Origin: an uncultured Sphingomonadaceae bacterium
Lineage (GTDB): Bacteria > Pseudomonadota > Alphaproteobacteria > Sphingomonadales > Sphingomonadaceae
Length of the DNA stretch: 64,000 bases
Assembly (NCBI GenBank): GCA_947499975.1
Contig: CANMQE010000002.1
Span: 620,001 to 684,000, forward strand
Direction of reading: 5' to 3'
Positions 62,861 to 64,000 of this stretch are shown here, in pieces. The position numbers and the translations under genes are program-made. The notes below the pieces were generated by a model. That model ran no database searches and had not been told where the DNA came from. It was given only the letters and a program-made list of their open reading frames with translations. How positions within the stretch are numbered: the stretch's first letter is position 1; each line of letters begins with the position of its first letter.

Positions 62861-64000
62861 ATGTCCGTACGTATGGCCATCGCGAAATTGACTGCCGCCG
62901 CCGCCGGCGGTGCAGTCGTCGGCGGAGGCGCGGTGCACGTTGCCGAGCCGCAGTCCGCCGTAGTTGGCTACAAGACGGATAAGGAAGCCGAGCCCGAACT
63001 CACCTACCTCAAGGGTGAGGAAGAGCAGACGGCCCGCCGCACCATTCCGCCCCGTCCGCGAGAGCAGATGCGCCTGCGCCGCGTGATCGAGACGGAATGC
63101 TGCGAGGAAGAGCCGGAATACGCGCTGGCCCAGCCCCTGCCGCTGCCGCCGCTTCCCAGCGCGCCGGTAAGCGCGGCGGGAAGCGGCCAGCCAGTCCTGA
63201 TCGGGGGCAGCACCGGCGGCTTCGGCGGTGGATTTGGCGGCGGGTTCTTCGGGGGCTTCTTCGGCGGATCGGGCGGCGGAGGCAGCGCCGTGGTGGACAT
63301 GAGCACTACCACGACGACCGGCGGCGATGGCGGCGGCGACATCGTGATCGACATCGACAACGACAATTCCAGCACGGGATCGTCTACCTCGACTTCGGGC
63401 GGTTCCACCTCGACATCTGGCGGTTCCACCTCGACTTCGGGCGGGTCTACTTCGACGAGCACCGGCGGGGTCACTTCGACGACGGGCGGCTCCTCGACCT
63501 CCACCAGCACGGGCGGCGTCACCAGCACGACCGGCGGGGTTACCAGCACCACTGGCGGCTCCTCGACCTCGACCAGCTCGGGCAACGTCACCAGCACCAG
63601 CTCTACCGGTGGCTCCTCGACCAGCAGCAGCACAGGCGGCGTGACGAGCACGACCTCCACCTCCACCTCCGGCAATGTCACCAGTTCCACGAGTACCAGC
63701 AGCTCGACTTCCGGAAATGTCACAAGCTCAACCAGCACGAGCAGCTCCACCTCCGGCAATGTCACCAGCTCGACATCGAGCAGCACCTCGACTTCGACGT
63801 CGAGCAGCACATCGAGTTCCACTTCGTCTGGCGGTTCGACATCCAGTGGTGATCCGCCTCCGCCCCCTCCGCCACCACCTCCTCCCAGCAGTTCGGGAAC
63901 GCAGGTGCCGGCACCGGGCATGCTTGTGTTGTTCGGCGCTGCGGCGGGCGCAGTGTTCCTGCGCCGACGTCGCAAGAGCATCGGCGAAGGTGAGCGCGAA
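62861..64000 (+). CDS. Ser/Thr-rich surface protein with PEP-CTERM-like sorting signal, 3' incomplete
   Basis: An open frame of 380 codons that runs to the window edge without a stop. N terminus: MSVRMAIAKLTAAAAGGAVV, a Gly/Ala hydrophobic stretch like a signal or anchor. Residues 80-85 hold CC. About 105-150 is Gly/Phe-rich. Residues 170-330 are tandem S/T/G repeats (STSTSGG, TGGVTSTT, SGNVTSS). A run of 11 Pro follows, then VPAPGMLVLFGAAAGAVFL and RRRRK, an exosortase-type tripartite signal. AGAGAG lies before the ATG. It is probably heavily glycosylated and displayed outside; a relative of PEP-CTERM proteins. Confidence 0.82.
   Translation, partial: MSVRMAIAKLTAAAAGGAVVGGGAVHVAEPQSAVVGYKTDKEAEPELTYLKGEEEQTARRTIPPRPREQMRLRRVIETECCEEEPEYALAQPLPLPPLPSAPVSAAGSGQPVLIGGSTGGFGGGFGGGFFGGFFGGSGGGGSAVVDMSTTTTTGGDGGGDIVIDIDNDNSSTGSSTSTSGGSTSTSGGSTSTSGGSTSTSTGGVTSTTGGSSTSTSTGGVTSTTGGVTSTTGGSSTSTSSGNVTSTSSTGGSSTSSSTGGVTSTTSTSTSGNVTSSTSTSSSTSGNVTSSTSTSSSTSGNVTSSTSSSTSTSTSSSTSSSTSSGGSTSSGDPPPPPPPPPPPSSSGTQVPAPGMLVLFGAAAGAVFLRRRRKSIGEGERE
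63368..63850 (+). repeat. degenerate low-complexity S/T/G-coding repeat
   Basis: About 480 bases in which short modules (tcgacttcgggcggt, accagcacg, aatgtcaccagc) are repeated imperfectly. They lie in the frame of the surface protein, so they are coding and not a CRISPR or satellite array. The reverse strand has a long open frame only because of this composition. Confidence 0.75.

Noticed and set aside
63368..63850. CRISPR-like or satellite repeats
   Set aside because: Repeats are imperfect, without unique spacers, and remain in one reading frame coding for S/T/G modules.
63004..63981. Long reverse-strand ORF rich in Val/Glu/Leu/Pro
   Set aside because: It is the mirror of the S/T/G-coding repeats of the forward surface-protein gene; no start context and purely compositional.

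Overview
The window is high-GC chromosomal DNA from an alphaproteobacterium. The best guess is Sphingomonadales, probably Erythrobacteraceae. Supporting signs are the alphaproteobacterial rpoZ, UPF0262 and secB-tim44-mltA-smr genes, a CC_3452-family protein, the rpmH-rnpA-yidD-yidC-yihA run, DUF4136 lipoproteins and a PEP-CTERM-type surface protein. Species cannot be fixed from sequence reading alone. Almost everything is core genome: no tRNA or rRNA gene, prophage, insertion sequence or CRISPR array was seen.

Layout. 1-6.3 kb: 3' end of ftsH, small exported proteins, DUF3667 and DUF3072 proteins, rpoZ, a phospholipase D-type synthase and dnaB. 6.3-16.9 kb: UPF0262, a GH25-fold protein, an M14 peptidase, a DUF4136 lipoprotein, galE, rpmJ, HAD phosphatase, an HxlR regulator, MgtC, MntP, YifB and several secreted proteins. 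16.9-20.3 kb: rpmH-rnpA-yidD-yidC-engB. 20.3-31.2 kb: a CHASE2-EAL phosphodiesterase followed by a possible 16-residue protein, GST-dapE, a dicarboxylate symporter, a PAP2 enzyme, nth, a K+ channel, dapB, a sirtuin, and a gene broken by a frameshift. 31.2-41.2 kb: moeB-like gene, a palindrome-rich repeat, dnaA, rpsT, mutM, ubiE-ubiB, coaBC-dut. 41.2-52.3 kb: a winged-helix membrane regulator, TonB-like and DUF4136 proteins, trpS-murJ, secB, tim44-mltA-smr, a LytTR membrane regulator. 52.3-57.3 kb: katG and ahpC-ahpF, a peroxide-defence block. 57.3-64 kb: K+/H+ antiporter, aroC, ruvA-DsrE-membrane protein-ruvB, and a Ser/Thr-rich surface protein running off the window.

Many genes are translationally coupled through ATGA, GTGA or similar overlaps: rnpA/yidD, yidC/engB, GST/dapE, coaBC/dut, mltA/smr, murJ/trpS, DUF4136/M14. 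Intrinsic terminators punctuate the units. Themes are envelope biogenesis (YidC, SecB, MurJ, MltA, DapB/DapE), replication and repair (DnaA, DnaB, MutM, Nth, RuvAB, Dut) and oxidative stress (KatG, AhpCF).

The most unexplained structures are noncoding. Between aroC and ruvA lie five near-identical octamers at about 21-bp period, followed by two 37-bp tandem repeats abutting ruvA. A hairpin-plus-core repeat (core GCGTCCTCGCTAG) occurs at both rpmH-rnpA and dnaA-moeB. Coding oddities are a 16-residue ORF with an ideal ribosome binding site, a GH25 protein missing catalytic acids, a CoaBC with a large acidic insert, and a probable CTG start.
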